NCBI GenBank assembly: GCA_964017145.1
Contig: CAXHKQ010000025.1
Coordinates: 1 to 21,603 of the forward strand
Source of the DNA: Agrocybe praecox
Taxonomy: Eukaryota > Basidiomycota > Agaricomycetes > Agaricales > Agrocybaceae
Direction: 5' to 3'
DNA: 21,603 nucleotides
Of this stretch, positions 9,581 through 18,480 are shown piece after piece. The notes below the pieces were generated by a model. That model was not told the DNA's origin and searched no databases. It worked only from the letters and a program-made list of their open reading frames with translations. Within the stretch, counting starts at the first letter, position 1. The number at the start of each line of letters is the position of its first letter. The position numbers and the translations under genes are program-made.

Positions 9581-9609
9581 TTTGGAGTCTTTCCTGTAAA
9601 GACTCCAAA
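9581..9609. repeat. perfect 12-bp hairpin
   Basis: TTTGGAGTCTTT (9581-9592) pairs exactly with AAAGACTCCAAA (9598-9609) around a 5-base loop CCTGT. It ends 8 bases before the left target duplication of the hAT element. Confidence 0.85.
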
Positions 9610-9617
9610 ATGTTACT

Positions 9618-9625
9618 GTGAGAGA
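9618..9625. repeat. left target-site duplication of hAT element
   Basis: GTGAGAGA here is repeated exactly at 10557-10564. Eight-base duplications are the hallmark of hAT insertions. Confidence 0.9.
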
Positions 9626-10556
9626 CAGTGGCGTAGCCAGCTTTTTGCTCTGGGGGGTGTTATTGGATTTTTCGAGTGAAAACATAATTTCTTTGGAACC
9701 ATAAACCTAGTATTATTCACGAATTCAACATGTAAAATATCCAGTATAGTATTACTATGATTTCTTTAATGTATTTTTCGACGGAAAGTTTGTTGTTTCC
9801 CAATATTTGTAACGTTTTTTTAAACGAAAATCAACCCTAAAGCATTTTTCAATCAGATATCCTTCGTAACGGCCCGAAGGGCCGAGATTTGTTTTGTGTT
9901 AATCGAGGCATACTATAAAAGTTTAAATGTAAAGGCAGTCCATGTCTAATGTTGAATCAAAGACTTTGATATGATGATTTTATAACCAAATGTTTATCAA
10001 AAATTAACGAAATAATATTGAATGCATTGAAGAACCGGATGGAGGCCGAGATATGTTGTTCTTATAAATTCTTGTGCACTAGAACGCCTACAAGCGGACC
10101 CTACATCATGGACTGCAGTTCGACTTTGTCTCAAAACATTGTTATATTGCTTATAGCTGATAGAATCCCCAACAAATTACAATCAATATTGATGACATAG
10201 TCGCTTCGGTTCAACTTGCATACTAATTGCATACTAAAATAAGGTAAAGATGGTCGAACTGGAGCACTTCAAAAACGTCGATTTTGCCTTTTTCGGTGTG
10301 GGTGTGAGCAATATAGGGTAAAGTTATTTGTAAACCTTGTATTTCATACACATTTTGAGTATACACTCGATTTGTTCAAGGTCTGGGGGTGTTAACACTT
10401 GGTAAATATGGTTTAGATGTTTCTAATATCAATTCAATCAACAACTTTTGAAATGTCGAAAGATAGATTTATTAATTTTTCACTCTATATGGGAACAAAT
10501 CCCGGAGCTCTGGGGGGTGTTAAACACCCGAAAACACCTACCTGGCTACGCCACTG
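9626..10556. mobile_element. non-autonomous hAT element
   Basis: The termini are perfect 15-bp inverted repeats, CAGTGGCGTAGCCAG at 9626-9640 and CTGGCTACGCCACTG at 10542-10556. They are bounded by the 8-bp direct repeat GTGAGAGA. The CAG-type terminus plus 8-bp duplication identifies the hAT superfamily. The 931-bp element has no transposase frame; the longest internal one, 10018-10200, is 60 codons without a domain. GCTCTGGGGGGTGTTA occurs in the same orientation near both ends (9647-9662 and 10507-10522), with a related block at 10383-10395. A GC hairpin, CGGCCCGAAGGGCCG, sits at 9870-9884. Mobilisation would need a transposase from elsewhere. The perfect duplication suggests a moderately recent insertion. 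Confidence 0.93.
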
Positions 10557-10564
10557 GTGAGAGA
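10557..10564. repeat. right target-site duplication of hAT element
   Basis: Exact copy of 9618-9625. Confidence 0.9.
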
Positions 10565-10600
10565 CGAACTCATTCTGACATTCCAGACAAAAGTTACAAT

Positions 10601-10789
10601 ATGAAATTTGTATGTCTGTCGCTTGACTTCAAGTGCCTAAAGCGGTGTTCATTATTCGGAGTTTTGACTCTAGCGGCTTTAATTTTAGGCCTATCAAAAA
10701 TGTACTTGTATAGACTATACATTCATCACAATTATCGAAAACAAATCTTATCAAATATGTATCTAGACCGGGCCGAAAACAAAGCATGA
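10601..10789 (+). CDS. hypothetical small ORF, 62 aa, with possible membrane segment
   Basis: ATG at 10601 has adenine at -3, and the frame closes at TGA 10787-10789. It encodes a basic N-terminus (MKFVCLSLDFKCLKRCS), one hydrophobic stretch (FGVLTLAALILGL) and a basic, tyrosine-rich tail. The frame is also open upstream into the right end of the hAT element, so a longer frame from 10448 exists but would start inside the transposon. The start at 10601 keeps the frame in host DNA. No family is recognised and there is no sign of a promoter or conserved neighbour. At this length it may well be chance. Confidence 0.15.
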   Translation: MKFVCLSLDFKCLKRCSLFGVLTLAALILGLSKMYLYRLYIHHNYRKQILSNMYLDRAENKA

Positions 10790-11030
10790 AGTTTAGATAA
10801 TAAATCGTATCTTCTATCACTATTGATCATTGCACAAATTGAATCATAATCTACTATCCTACAATTCATTCGCAAACGTTCCTTAAGTTGTTTGGTGTCT
10901 GAACAGTTCGGTTTTGAACTCGCATACATGATCTGTTTTCGATAAATATCCAAATATTGTGTGGTATTGTTACCCGCACGAAAGTAAAAGTTTTCGGTCA
11001 CTGCTAAATCAGCTGCGCATTGTAAAAGTT
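10790..11030. other. AT-rich spacer
   Basis: No gene, repeat ends or conserved motif recognised. Confidence 0.4.
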
Positions 11031-11730
11031 TCACCGGCCGTACGCGAACGCGTGCTTGCGGTTTCGTGACATATACACGTACACATGTGACCGTTGGCTG
11101 AGTGGGTGCGCTGGCTGGCGTGAATGTAGTCTGGCCGCGAAGCGAACGCGAGCGTTGCTGTTGTTGCAATTATATTTAGTATACGTCGAAATGCAACATT
11201 GCAACAGGCTACATACACAGCATTTCATATCATCACGCTCACAAACGGCTTTAGTCGCGCAATTTCCTATGTGCGCGCCCGCATGTGTGCGTGTGTGCGT
11301 GTAATATCGCGGCACTACCGCCATATGAACATTTATAGATCCACGCTTACATACATATATGTGTGCTACACACACTCAGTCGTTACGGTTGTCGTGACGA
11401 CGACGTTCCGTTGACGTGCGTGAACGCGAGAGACTCACACACACGTTGCATGCATTCGAGTTACTATAAATATTGTCAACTTTCGAGCCGTGCGGTTGCG
11501 GCGGATCGTGTGTGTGCGTGGGTGCGCTCACGCTACTGGAGTGCGATTTTGTAAATGTGAAAACGCAGAGCGCAGCGAAGAAAAATTGCCTCGCGAATGC
11601 AACAACATCGTGGGAAGTGATAACGACCACGATTCGACGGGTATATTTGGCATTTTGCATTCAGATTTGCGTGCATCAAGGCACCGCAGCCAGGAGGTTG
11701 ATAAACCTCTCAGTTTTGTCACAGTGTTTG
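11031..11730. other. non-coding island, CA/TG-rich
   Basis: This region holds many overlapping open frames of 60-145 codons on both strands that are Cys/Val/His/Arg-rich translations of CA/TG DNA. A CTCAGTCGTT sequence at 11375-11384 resembles an arthropod initiator, with TATAT at 11356-11360, but the spacing is too short for a canonical TATA promoter. The 106-codon frame at 11473-11793 has no domain. Confidence 0.45.
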
Positions 11731-11887
11731 CTTTGTGATATATCCATTAAAATGGAATTCATCACGCACTGGATGTCTCGTGATTTTCGATGACAAACCG
11801 CAAGCTGTGCATACATTGTTTCTCTGTGCAATTGATTGATTGAGTGAATTTATACGTTTCGAAGTTAACGAACTCGTTGAGGTGCCA
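11731..11887. other. non-coding spacer
   Basis: Short transition from the island to the repeat module. No feature is recognised. Confidence 0.4.
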
Positions 11888-12107
11888 GGGAATAATGTCA
11901 ATGTGACTTATGTACTTATGTCTAAGCGGTTGAAACACTAAACTCAATGGGAAATAATGTCAATGTGATTAATGTTATTGCCTGTTATTGCCTGTGTTGG
12001 AACCAAATACAAAAATATTTGTATTTAATTATGTTATGTTTAATGTTAAAACCTTTATTTTACTCGGGTGGAGTTTTACGGCAGGTTATGTCCATTGACA
12101 TTATTTC
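11888..12107. repeat. small module of direct and inverted repeats
   Basis: GGGAATAATGTCAATGTGA at 11888-11906 recurs with one inserted A at 11949-11968. The inverse CATTGACATTATTTC follows at 12093-12107. The block just after it (ATAAGTCAC) is also the inverse of GTGACTTAT in the first copy. Between them is a perfect hairpin at 12005-12026 (AAATACAAA and TTTGTATTT around AATA). It may be a degenerate short MITE. No target duplication was identified. Confidence 0.55.
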
Positions 12108-13085
12108 ATAAGTCACTTGCTGGACATTAGTCCACGTCTCTAGAGTGCTGATGAGTGATTTTACACGACTCCACTCGTTGTTGCTGTCAAAGTGTCAAAG
12201 CATCAAGAATTCTCGCTATGATTGAATATTTCGATTTCTATATAAAAAATTATCCACAAACTTACCATAGAATATGTAATCAATAGCATCGTTGTAAATT
12301 AGTATTCAAACGTGTGTTTCATCGAACACGGTGTGAACAAACATCGCGTAAAACTAACTTTGCTGCTCACATCTCAGCAGCCGATTCACTAAACACGCAG
12401 TGTTGACTGCGGTGTCGTTGAGCCATCAAACATTAAATCTTCACGCTTCGTGCGCCTCCGTAGCGCGCAGGCCAATTCAAATATGTTCATTCATATGTAT
12501 AAAGTCAGTAGTGCTCTGTGTCTTGAATTTTGAGCGCAACGAACGCATATTCGCAAGTCGGACGCCGACAAGGTGAATGAATGCACACCGCAAAGTGTTC
12601 GCACTCACACACAATCGTTAAGCAAATTCAAAACACTTTATATTTATTTCTCAGTTTTTGCAGCAGCAACAACCACTGATCGACAGCCTAGCATACACAA
12701 AGCAACGCACGCGTCGTTGTTTTCGAAGCCGCGGCCGCCGACGCGTTCATGATGCTCAAATTGATTAGTTTATGGCCATGGATTTTAATATGCGTGGCTT
12801 TCGAAGTTTCGTCAAAGATTGTGTAGTGTGTTGCTGCTAGCTAGCGTAACGCGCGATATACGCACAAGGCAGCAGCGTAGCAGCTGCTATACGCAACGCG
12901 TTGTGTACACACTGAAACTATATACGCTCCGATTTCTGTGTGCAATTGGGGGCTCTGGTGCAAATTGATTTCGGATGTAAATTAATGCGTTTCATTCGAG
13001 CCCGTCAAGAGCCCGCGTCGTCGTTTTTTGTCGGCCTCTGTTGCTACACACACATACACATATGTGCTGTGCCTGAAAATACGAG

Positions 13086-13110
13086 CTTCGAGCCCGCGAG
13101 GCTCGTGAAG
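13086..13110. repeat. GC-rich hairpin
   Basis: CGAGCC (13089-13094) pairs with GGCTCG (13100-13105) around CGCGA. The stem extends with CTT/AAG after a two-base bulge. Confidence 0.7.
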
Positions 13111-13277
13111 GTCCGATGAGCCGAGCGAGATCGCAATTATTGATACACTTCAGCTTCAGAGGCACACTCGTGCGCGGCGCAATTATTGTGCAAACCGAAA
13201 AAATGCACTGATGAACTGACGCGCGCGACAGCGATTACGGTGCGCTCGGCTAGACACGAACGGCCTATTTGATGTGT

Positions 13278-13289
13278 GCGCGCGCGCGC
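13278..13289. repeat. alternating CG tract
   Basis: Twelve bases of strictly alternating G and C, flanked by TGTG and CACTG, so purine-pyrimidine alternation continues beyond it. This is a sequence type with Z-DNA potential. Confidence 0.85.
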
Positions 13290-13906
13290 ACTGTGCTCAA
13301 AGCGCTCTGGCAAAAACAGACACACACACGTGTACAGAGCAGAGCAGCGTGCACGTGCAGCGGAGCCAATGAACGCCGTTGGGGTCGCCGCACTCGCTCG
13401 CAAGTGCCCCTCAATTAAGTTGCCGCAGTGAGCCGATAGTTTTCACAAAATCAACAGCACCAGAGCCAGAGCACATCACACAGACATATGTATGTATCAG
13501 GCATATCGACTCGAGTTGATCATTGTGGAATGGATACACATGCCACGCACATACAAACACACGCAAACACACACACACAGACACACGAACGCTTTTGAAT
13601 CAAATGCGGAGCGCCTCCTGCGGAATATGTAGAGTAGATGCCTCTTCAGTCTGAATTTACATACATTTTAAACTGGACATAAAATATAGAAGGAATAGTT
13701 TGGAACTTGAAGTAATATAATCGATTTACACATCATGCACTGAAGCAAGATTCAATATTTTCGAAAATATGACAGCTATAGCTTGATTTGTGAATTTGGA
13801 ATTCTTGTCAACAATTTGTTTGCTTTTATGGAACGACATAACCGTACAAAGCTTCATCTGTAGTTAAATGTTTGTTCAATGTCCAATAAGAAGATTTATT
13901 CAAATG

Positions 13907-14197
13907 TTATTTTTGCCCTTTGCCTTGATAGTTTACCTTAACGGTTAGCAATGGAGATGCACGTTGCACGTTTCTGAACAAATTCTTCTCGGACGAGAAA
14001 CTTTGCACGGCCCAACCAGCAACACAAAATCGAATCGATTTAGTTTGGTTAGAGGGAAGATTCGACCAAAGTCTGAGCTTGAGATCGGCCACCATATCTA
14101 CAAAGCCTGCCTTGTAGCCAATGTGCCGCAAAGGTAGCAGAAAATCACTTACTTTTTTGTGTTTTTGGAGCCTGGAGTCAAAGTGTCGAAAGCAAGG
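13907..14197 (-). pseudogene. coding-like open frame, 96 codons, unknown family
   Basis: The minus-strand frame is open from 14197 to the TAA at 13909-13907, bounded upstream by an in-frame TAA at 14200-14198. It has no ATG near its beginning, so it would have to be an internal or terminal exon or a truncated remnant. The composition is protein-like and not repetitive, with motifs such as LRHIGYKAGFVDMVADLKLR, FCVAGWAVQSF and KNLFRNVQ. The codon for the last lysine of SPLLTVK is followed by GTAAAC, which could be a splice donor. It lies inside the possible transposon at 13630-14619, so a fragment of a transposon protein is the simplest guess. I do not recognise the family. Confidence 0.3.
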
Positions 14198-14199
14198 TT

Positions 14200-14600
14200 A
14201 TAGGGTATATTTGCAGCTATTAACACAAGAAAAGCGAACGAACGTTTTGTCCTAATGAGAGTAGCCGTTCAGCGTTAGTGGTTAGTTTAAGTTTCAGCAA
14301 ATACCAATGGCACACCAATGGCCAGCGAGCGAAGATTGTTAGCCATCTAGATGATATGTCTAAGGCCAAGGGTGAACAGTCCTTGATATTTAGTATACAT
14401 GTCAAATTAGCAAGTTCAACACTAGATAATACAGCCATTCTACGATGTAACACCTATTCTAAAGCAGGGTGTAAACCTTATTTCGTTACTTGACACAGTA
14501 AAACGTTATATGAACCAACATTTTACTGGTAGTTTGGATAACTAAAACGGTTTTAGTTTTTACAAATTGGTAGAGAAATACCACCTCAACAGGTGTTGTG
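14200..14600. other. AT-rich interior of possible transposon
   Basis: Overlapping plus (14278-14493, 71 codons) and minus (14453-14220, 77 codons) frames are open here. They cannot both be real, and neither has a recognisable domain. Confidence 0.35.
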
Positions 14601-14623
14601 GTGTGGTGCATCTACTCTATATG

Positions 14624-15340
14624 ATAGGTACGCGCCAACGTGCATGTGTGCATGCGTCGTGTTTGTGCATTGCATTACATTTTATAGAGCACTGAATAAA
14701 GAGGCTTGCTGCGCGCGCTGACGCGGCTTGTTCCAACTAATCAACCTTTAAGGTCTGACGACGCAGCGCGATAAAAGCGAGTGTACGTGTTTTACGCGTG
14801 TGCGCGCTCAAGTCGTGCGTTGCGTGTATTCGTATGTCTGTGTGCGTAGCTGGTCGTGCTAGTTTATGCGAAAGAAAGTGTGCACATGTGTGTGTGTGTG
14901 TCGTGTGTGCTGTGGCATCAAGGTGTAATTAATTGAAGTGTGTGTATGTGCACGCATACACATATGCACATATACAGCACACTCACGCATAACGTGCGCG
15001 TGTGCGAGCGGCCCAGTGAAATGGGTGGCGTGTCGTGTGCGCAATCGAGCCGAACTGGCGTGGTCGCCAGTCGCCAATGTGTGGCCCGCAGGCGAGCGTA
15101 AGCTGCTGCTTCTTTCTCTCTCGCTTGTATGATCGACCTCCTCCGCCGCCGTCGTCGTCTGCCCCCATTTGTTGCTTGTATTTACGACAGAGGTGTGTCC
15201 GCGCCGACAGACAGGCCGGACGATGCATGCGTGTGTCTTCAGGCGGCGACGACGATGTTTATCAAGTCAATATGTAGAACGCACCACGCGGCACGATTCG
15301 AATTGTTGCTTGGGCACATACGCACAATCGATTCTTGAAT
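14624..15340. other. non-coding island, CA/TG-rich
   Basis: A TG run (14887-14901) and many short open frames rich in Arg, Cys and His mark this as island DNA. No gene is supported. GATAAAAG at 14770-14777 resembles a TATA box, but no initiator at the right spacing was found. Confidence 0.45.
14887..14901. repeat. (TG)n microsatellite
   Basis: Uninterrupted alternating TG run of 15 bases. Confidence 0.9.
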
Positions 15341-15700
15341 GCCAGAGCTGGGACTGACTAGGGGTGTGCATTAGAATTGATGATATTTCCATCAAATTGG
15401 AAGGCTTGCCGCAGGAGAACAGCTCAATTTAAAAATTTAAACCATTCGGATTCTCACTTATTTGCTAGTCCAACATCGCTGGTCCAATAAACACTCTGTA
15501 TTTTGTGTTAAACCAGACAACAAATCATATTCGATTGATTTCTTAATTGTTCAATTGAAATTCAGAGCTCCTCGATTTTTGCGGTTTTAATTAGTATACA
15601 TACGGACGTGCAACGACATTATTAGCACTATCAAAGTGGATTACATTTTTGCAATAAGACAGGAAAAGTATACCGGAGCAATTCCTGCGAATGCTGTTTT
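15341..15700. other. AT-rich spacer
   Basis: AT-rich sequence without a gene or clear repeat, leading into the left target duplication of the SINE. Confidence 0.4.
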
Positions 15701-15714
15701 ACATCGACATCTTT
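15701..15714. repeat. target-site duplication of SINE (left)
   Basis: ACATCGACATCTTT here is repeated exactly at 16137-16150. Confidence 0.88.
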
Positions 15715-16136
15715 CATCATCATCTACATCCATTTACCCCATTGAAAGGTGTGGGCGGCTGTATTTGAAATACGAGGCTTTTTACAGGTTATTTACAGTT
15801 GATAGGCACCAGTATATCAACAGGGCAGTTTTCACTCAAACAGGAGCTTTTTTACTAGAACGCAATCAGCGCTCAGCGCTTCACTGAAATAAGAGTGTAA
15901 CTGTCAAGCCAACATTTACGTGTCTGCTCGCACTCGGGTAGAGTGATTGGAGTTTTTTCCACTCTGCGCTTTGGGAACTTATTGTTTTTGTGTATAGCAA
16001 CCTGTTTATTGCTTATTAATCAGTTCCCTGTGTTGACGACGCGTTTGATAAATTTGAGGTGCCATTTCGGGGATTGGAACCACCAATTTGTGATTCCAAA
16101 ACCCGACTACGCTACCCACTCTACTATCGCGTCGTC
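15715..16136 (-). mobile_element. tRNA-derived SINE, full length
   Basis: The element is bounded by a perfect 14-bp direct repeat. Read on the minus strand, it starts at 16136 with a tRNA-like head. TAGTAGAGTGG at 16126-16116 fits the polymerase III A box (TRGYNNARNNG). GGTTCCAATCC at 16081-16071 fits the B box (GGTTCGANTCC) with one mismatch. The 45-base start-to-start spacing is that of a tRNA. The 3' end at 15715 is a GATGATGATG tail next to the duplication. Length is 422 bp. The anticodon and T stems do not pair well, so it is not a functional tRNA. An 83-codon plus-strand frame (15636-15887) overlaps its tail region and is not credible. Intact boundaries suggest a fairly recent retroposition by a LINE from elsewhere. 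Confidence 0.82.
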
Positions 16137-16150
16137 ACATCGACATCTTT
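16137..16150. repeat. target-site duplication of SINE (right)
   Basis: Exact copy of 15701-15714, adjoining the 5' head of the SINE. Confidence 0.88.
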
Positions 16151-17150
16151 AGGCGTAAAAAACAACCAGACGTTAACATGTAAACACCAATTGTGAGTAA
16201 GTCTCTTGTAGCTGCTCTCAAAACCTCAAGACAAGCCATATTCCAGGTCAATATGTCAACGCGATCGGCCGAGATTCCTATCGGGAAAAAATCGTGACTT
16301 TCAATGCCCACACCTGATATATTTTGCGACGTGATTTTCCATGCGATGATTTTCCCGGCCAGATTGGTCGTAATAGTGACGATGCGTTTTCCATGTTGCG
16401 TAGGCGTTTTTTTTTGTTCGGTCTGACTCTGGTCGATGGCCATCGCGCGTCAACGAAGTGCGTTGTGCTGCTGTCAATGCCATATGCTGCGACGACGAGT
16501 CTCACAGAAACACGCAATTCATACAAACTTGAATATCTGTGTGTATACAGTTTGCGTATGTTCTCCGTAATGAGCATGCGAGCGCCAACAGTTTCTACAC
16601 ATATGGTGGCTTTCGTGCGTGTGTGCATGTGTACTTTTTATGTATTTATGTATAGAGCGTGCGCGTGCACATCATACACACGCGTTCAAATGGACGGTTA
16701 GCAAGCTATTCCATAAGGTATTGTATAGTAATGCTGTACTATATGCGCGATAAGGCATCAGCATAAGTACTACTTAATAATGCATGCGAACATTTATACT
16801 TAGACCATGAGTGTGTGCGTGCATGTGTGTGTGTGTTGCGTGTGTCGATGTGCGTGCTAACGCCGAGAGGCTGCTGATTCGTTTATACGTTCTGCACATG
16901 GATTCGTGTGTATAGTAATACTGCGCCCAGAGCGGCATTATATTAAACTCTAGTCGACTCCGGCACAGAAACAGGCAGACACGCACTCACACACACACAG
17001 ACACAGACACACCTACAACGCGCCTAGTCAGCTGAACTGGCTGTGCAACTGTGCGCACGTTGAGGTGACACACAGCCTCATGTGAGTGTGTGCGCACGTA
17101 CACAGAAGGTGGGCAATATAATAGTTTCGCATATGCGCATGTGTGTAACT
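16151..17150. other. non-coding island, CA/TG-rich
   Basis: Overlapping frames of up to 125 codons on both strands (the longest at 16324-16701) have no conserved domain. CA/TG runs lie at 16824-16836 and 16987-17012. No other feature is supported. Confidence 0.45.
16987..17012. repeat. CA-rich microsatellite
   Basis: CA units interrupted by two G substitutions. Confidence 0.85.
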
Positions 17151-17157
17151 TGTGCTA

Positions 17158-17846
17158 GTCTAGCTAATTTATTTGAAACATATACGAAAATGTGATTCTT
17201 TTACGTTTTGTAGGAAAAGTAAGAGTCACAAAAAGTGTATTAATGCAATTTTGTTGAATAAACATTCTTCTACAACATTCAAAAATTATAGTTGGATAAA
17301 AATATCGCTTGTGTCTGAGTATGTCCTTAGGAAGAAGTCTATGTTTATAATATGGACGAACTGTCGAACGAATAATATCACGGTAGTTAAAATCAATTGA
17401 AAGAATTTCATTATCTATCGATTAAGTATACGCAAATGGTTCTAAGTCACTCCAATAAAAAGTAACGGTTTCTAAACCGAACACGAAACATGAACATATG
17501 GTATGGAGACAAATATATATTATGCCGTTCTCCATATACAATATTCGAATTTCGAGATCAGATGATGGGTCACAACTTATTAATCGAAAGACTTACACTC
17601 ACAAATCCCTTTCATAAAAAAAAAATCTTGTGGGTTCGAATCGCTTGACAATTTCTCCATATATCTGAAAATCGGTATTCTATGGGCGCACTTAACCAAA
17701 AAACGAGACTTTCCTCGATCGATTTTGAATGAATGATGTTGAATGAATAAAACTGCATCATTACAATTTGTGTGTGTCTCTTACTATTCTACAAAACGTG
17801 AAAGAAGCACAATTGCGTATATGTTCAAATTACTGAGCTAGGGTAG
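17158..17846. mobile_element. foldback MITE C, copy 2
   Basis: This is the same family as 6121-6613. The left arm (17158-17275) and right arm (17730-17846) are imperfect inverted repeats sharing TTTGAA, CGTTTTGTAG and GTMTTAATGCA-type blocks. The interior tgacaattt.tccatatat block and the following gggcgc...gagactttcc match copy 1. The right end reads GCTAGGGTAG followed by TA. The left end has lost a few bases of the terminus. It is about 190 bp longer than copy 1, the extra sequence lying in the middle. A GGTTCGAATC near 17634 resembles a polymerase III B box but has no A box at tRNA spacing. The 75-codon frame in the left arm is not a gene. Confidence 0.82.
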
Positions 17847-17849
17847 TAT

Positions 17850-18480
17850 CGCCACTAGCTGGATGCGCGTCACACACACTCACACACGTGCATGCATTAT
17901 ACATATCCGCGTGACGCGATAAATTTGAATTTAATTTAATGCTATACTATTCATCATTTATTGATGCAACACATATACGACCGAGCCCGATGTCGAGCGC
18001 CTAAACGCGAGGCTATGTTCAACTCGACTAGGCTTGCGGACAAGACTGGCGCGCATCGGAACGTGTATGGACTTGGGCGATTCCCGGCTGGATATGGTGA
18101 AATGGCCGTATGTGTATGTGTTGGTTGGAGAGGAAAAGCGATGGGATTACGTGCGCATTCACGATAGTAGCAGCAGCAGCATCAGGTTTATGTGTGGCAA
18201 TCACTTTGACACACTTGAATACGTCGGACACTGATCCCACACACATACTCACATACTCACATACACCATACGCCAAACAGTTTTCGACATGGCTTTGTGT
18301 GGAGGTGGCTCTGATGGATTAGTGATTGTACATATACATATGCTATCTGTTGCCAATAATATAACTATTTGAATGTCCATGTATTAAATCAAAGTAATAA
18401 TAAATGTAATGGTGTTGCTTTGTGCAGCAATTTATTAACGAACTCGCATTAAATGACTGCATTTCACATTGTTCGTAGAA
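17850..18480. other. non-coding island then AT-rich spacer
   Basis: A CA/TG-rich part (17860-18290) with an (AGC)4 run at 18169-18180 is followed by AT-rich sequence. Short open frames on both strands overlap and are not recognisable. No gene is supported. Confidence 0.45.

Larger units (their letters stand above)
12300..13620. other. long CpG- and CA-rich non-coding island
   Basis: No gene is supported. Contents include a TATAAAG at 12498-12504, a GC hairpin at 13089-13105 (CGAGCC/GGCTCG), a pure CG tract at 13278-13289, CACGTG at 13327 and 13352, and CA repeats near 13566-13580. The only listed open frame (88 codons, minus strand, 13403-13137) is alanine/arginine-rich and not recognisable. 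This is one of the largest island stretches without a recognisable mobile element. Confidence 0.45.
13630..14619. mobile_element. possible transposon with 12-bp inverted ends
   Basis: TAGAGTAGATGC at 13630-13641 is the exact inverse of 14608-14619, and both are flanked outside by TATG (13626-13629 and 14620-14623), which could be a 4-bp target duplication. The inverted match does not extend inward. The interval is AT-rich relative to the islands on both sides and contains an open coding-like frame at 13907-14197. The superfamily is unclear, and a chance pair of 12-mers cannot be excluded. Confidence 0.35.

Noticed and set aside
11350..11410. TATAT followed by CTCAGTCGTT as a core promoter
   Set aside because: The TATA-to-initiator distance is about 20 bases, not 28-31, and no matching downstream element was found.
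11473..11793. 106-codon plus-strand frame and an overlapping 82-codon frame
   Set aside because: Both are open in the same DNA in different frames with no recognisable domain, as expected for CpG-rich DNA depleted in stop codons.
12147..12175. CTGATGAG resembling the hammerhead ribozyme core
   Set aside because: The required GAAA after stem II and the flanking helices are absent. The same holds for CTGATGA near 13207.
12498..12564. TATAAAG with a GGACG downstream-element-like match
   Set aside because: There is no initiator at the expected start site between them, and motif matches this short are frequent.
17630..17645. GGTTCGAATC resembling a tRNA B box
   Set aside because: It lies in the interior of MITE C2 with no A box or cloverleaf.
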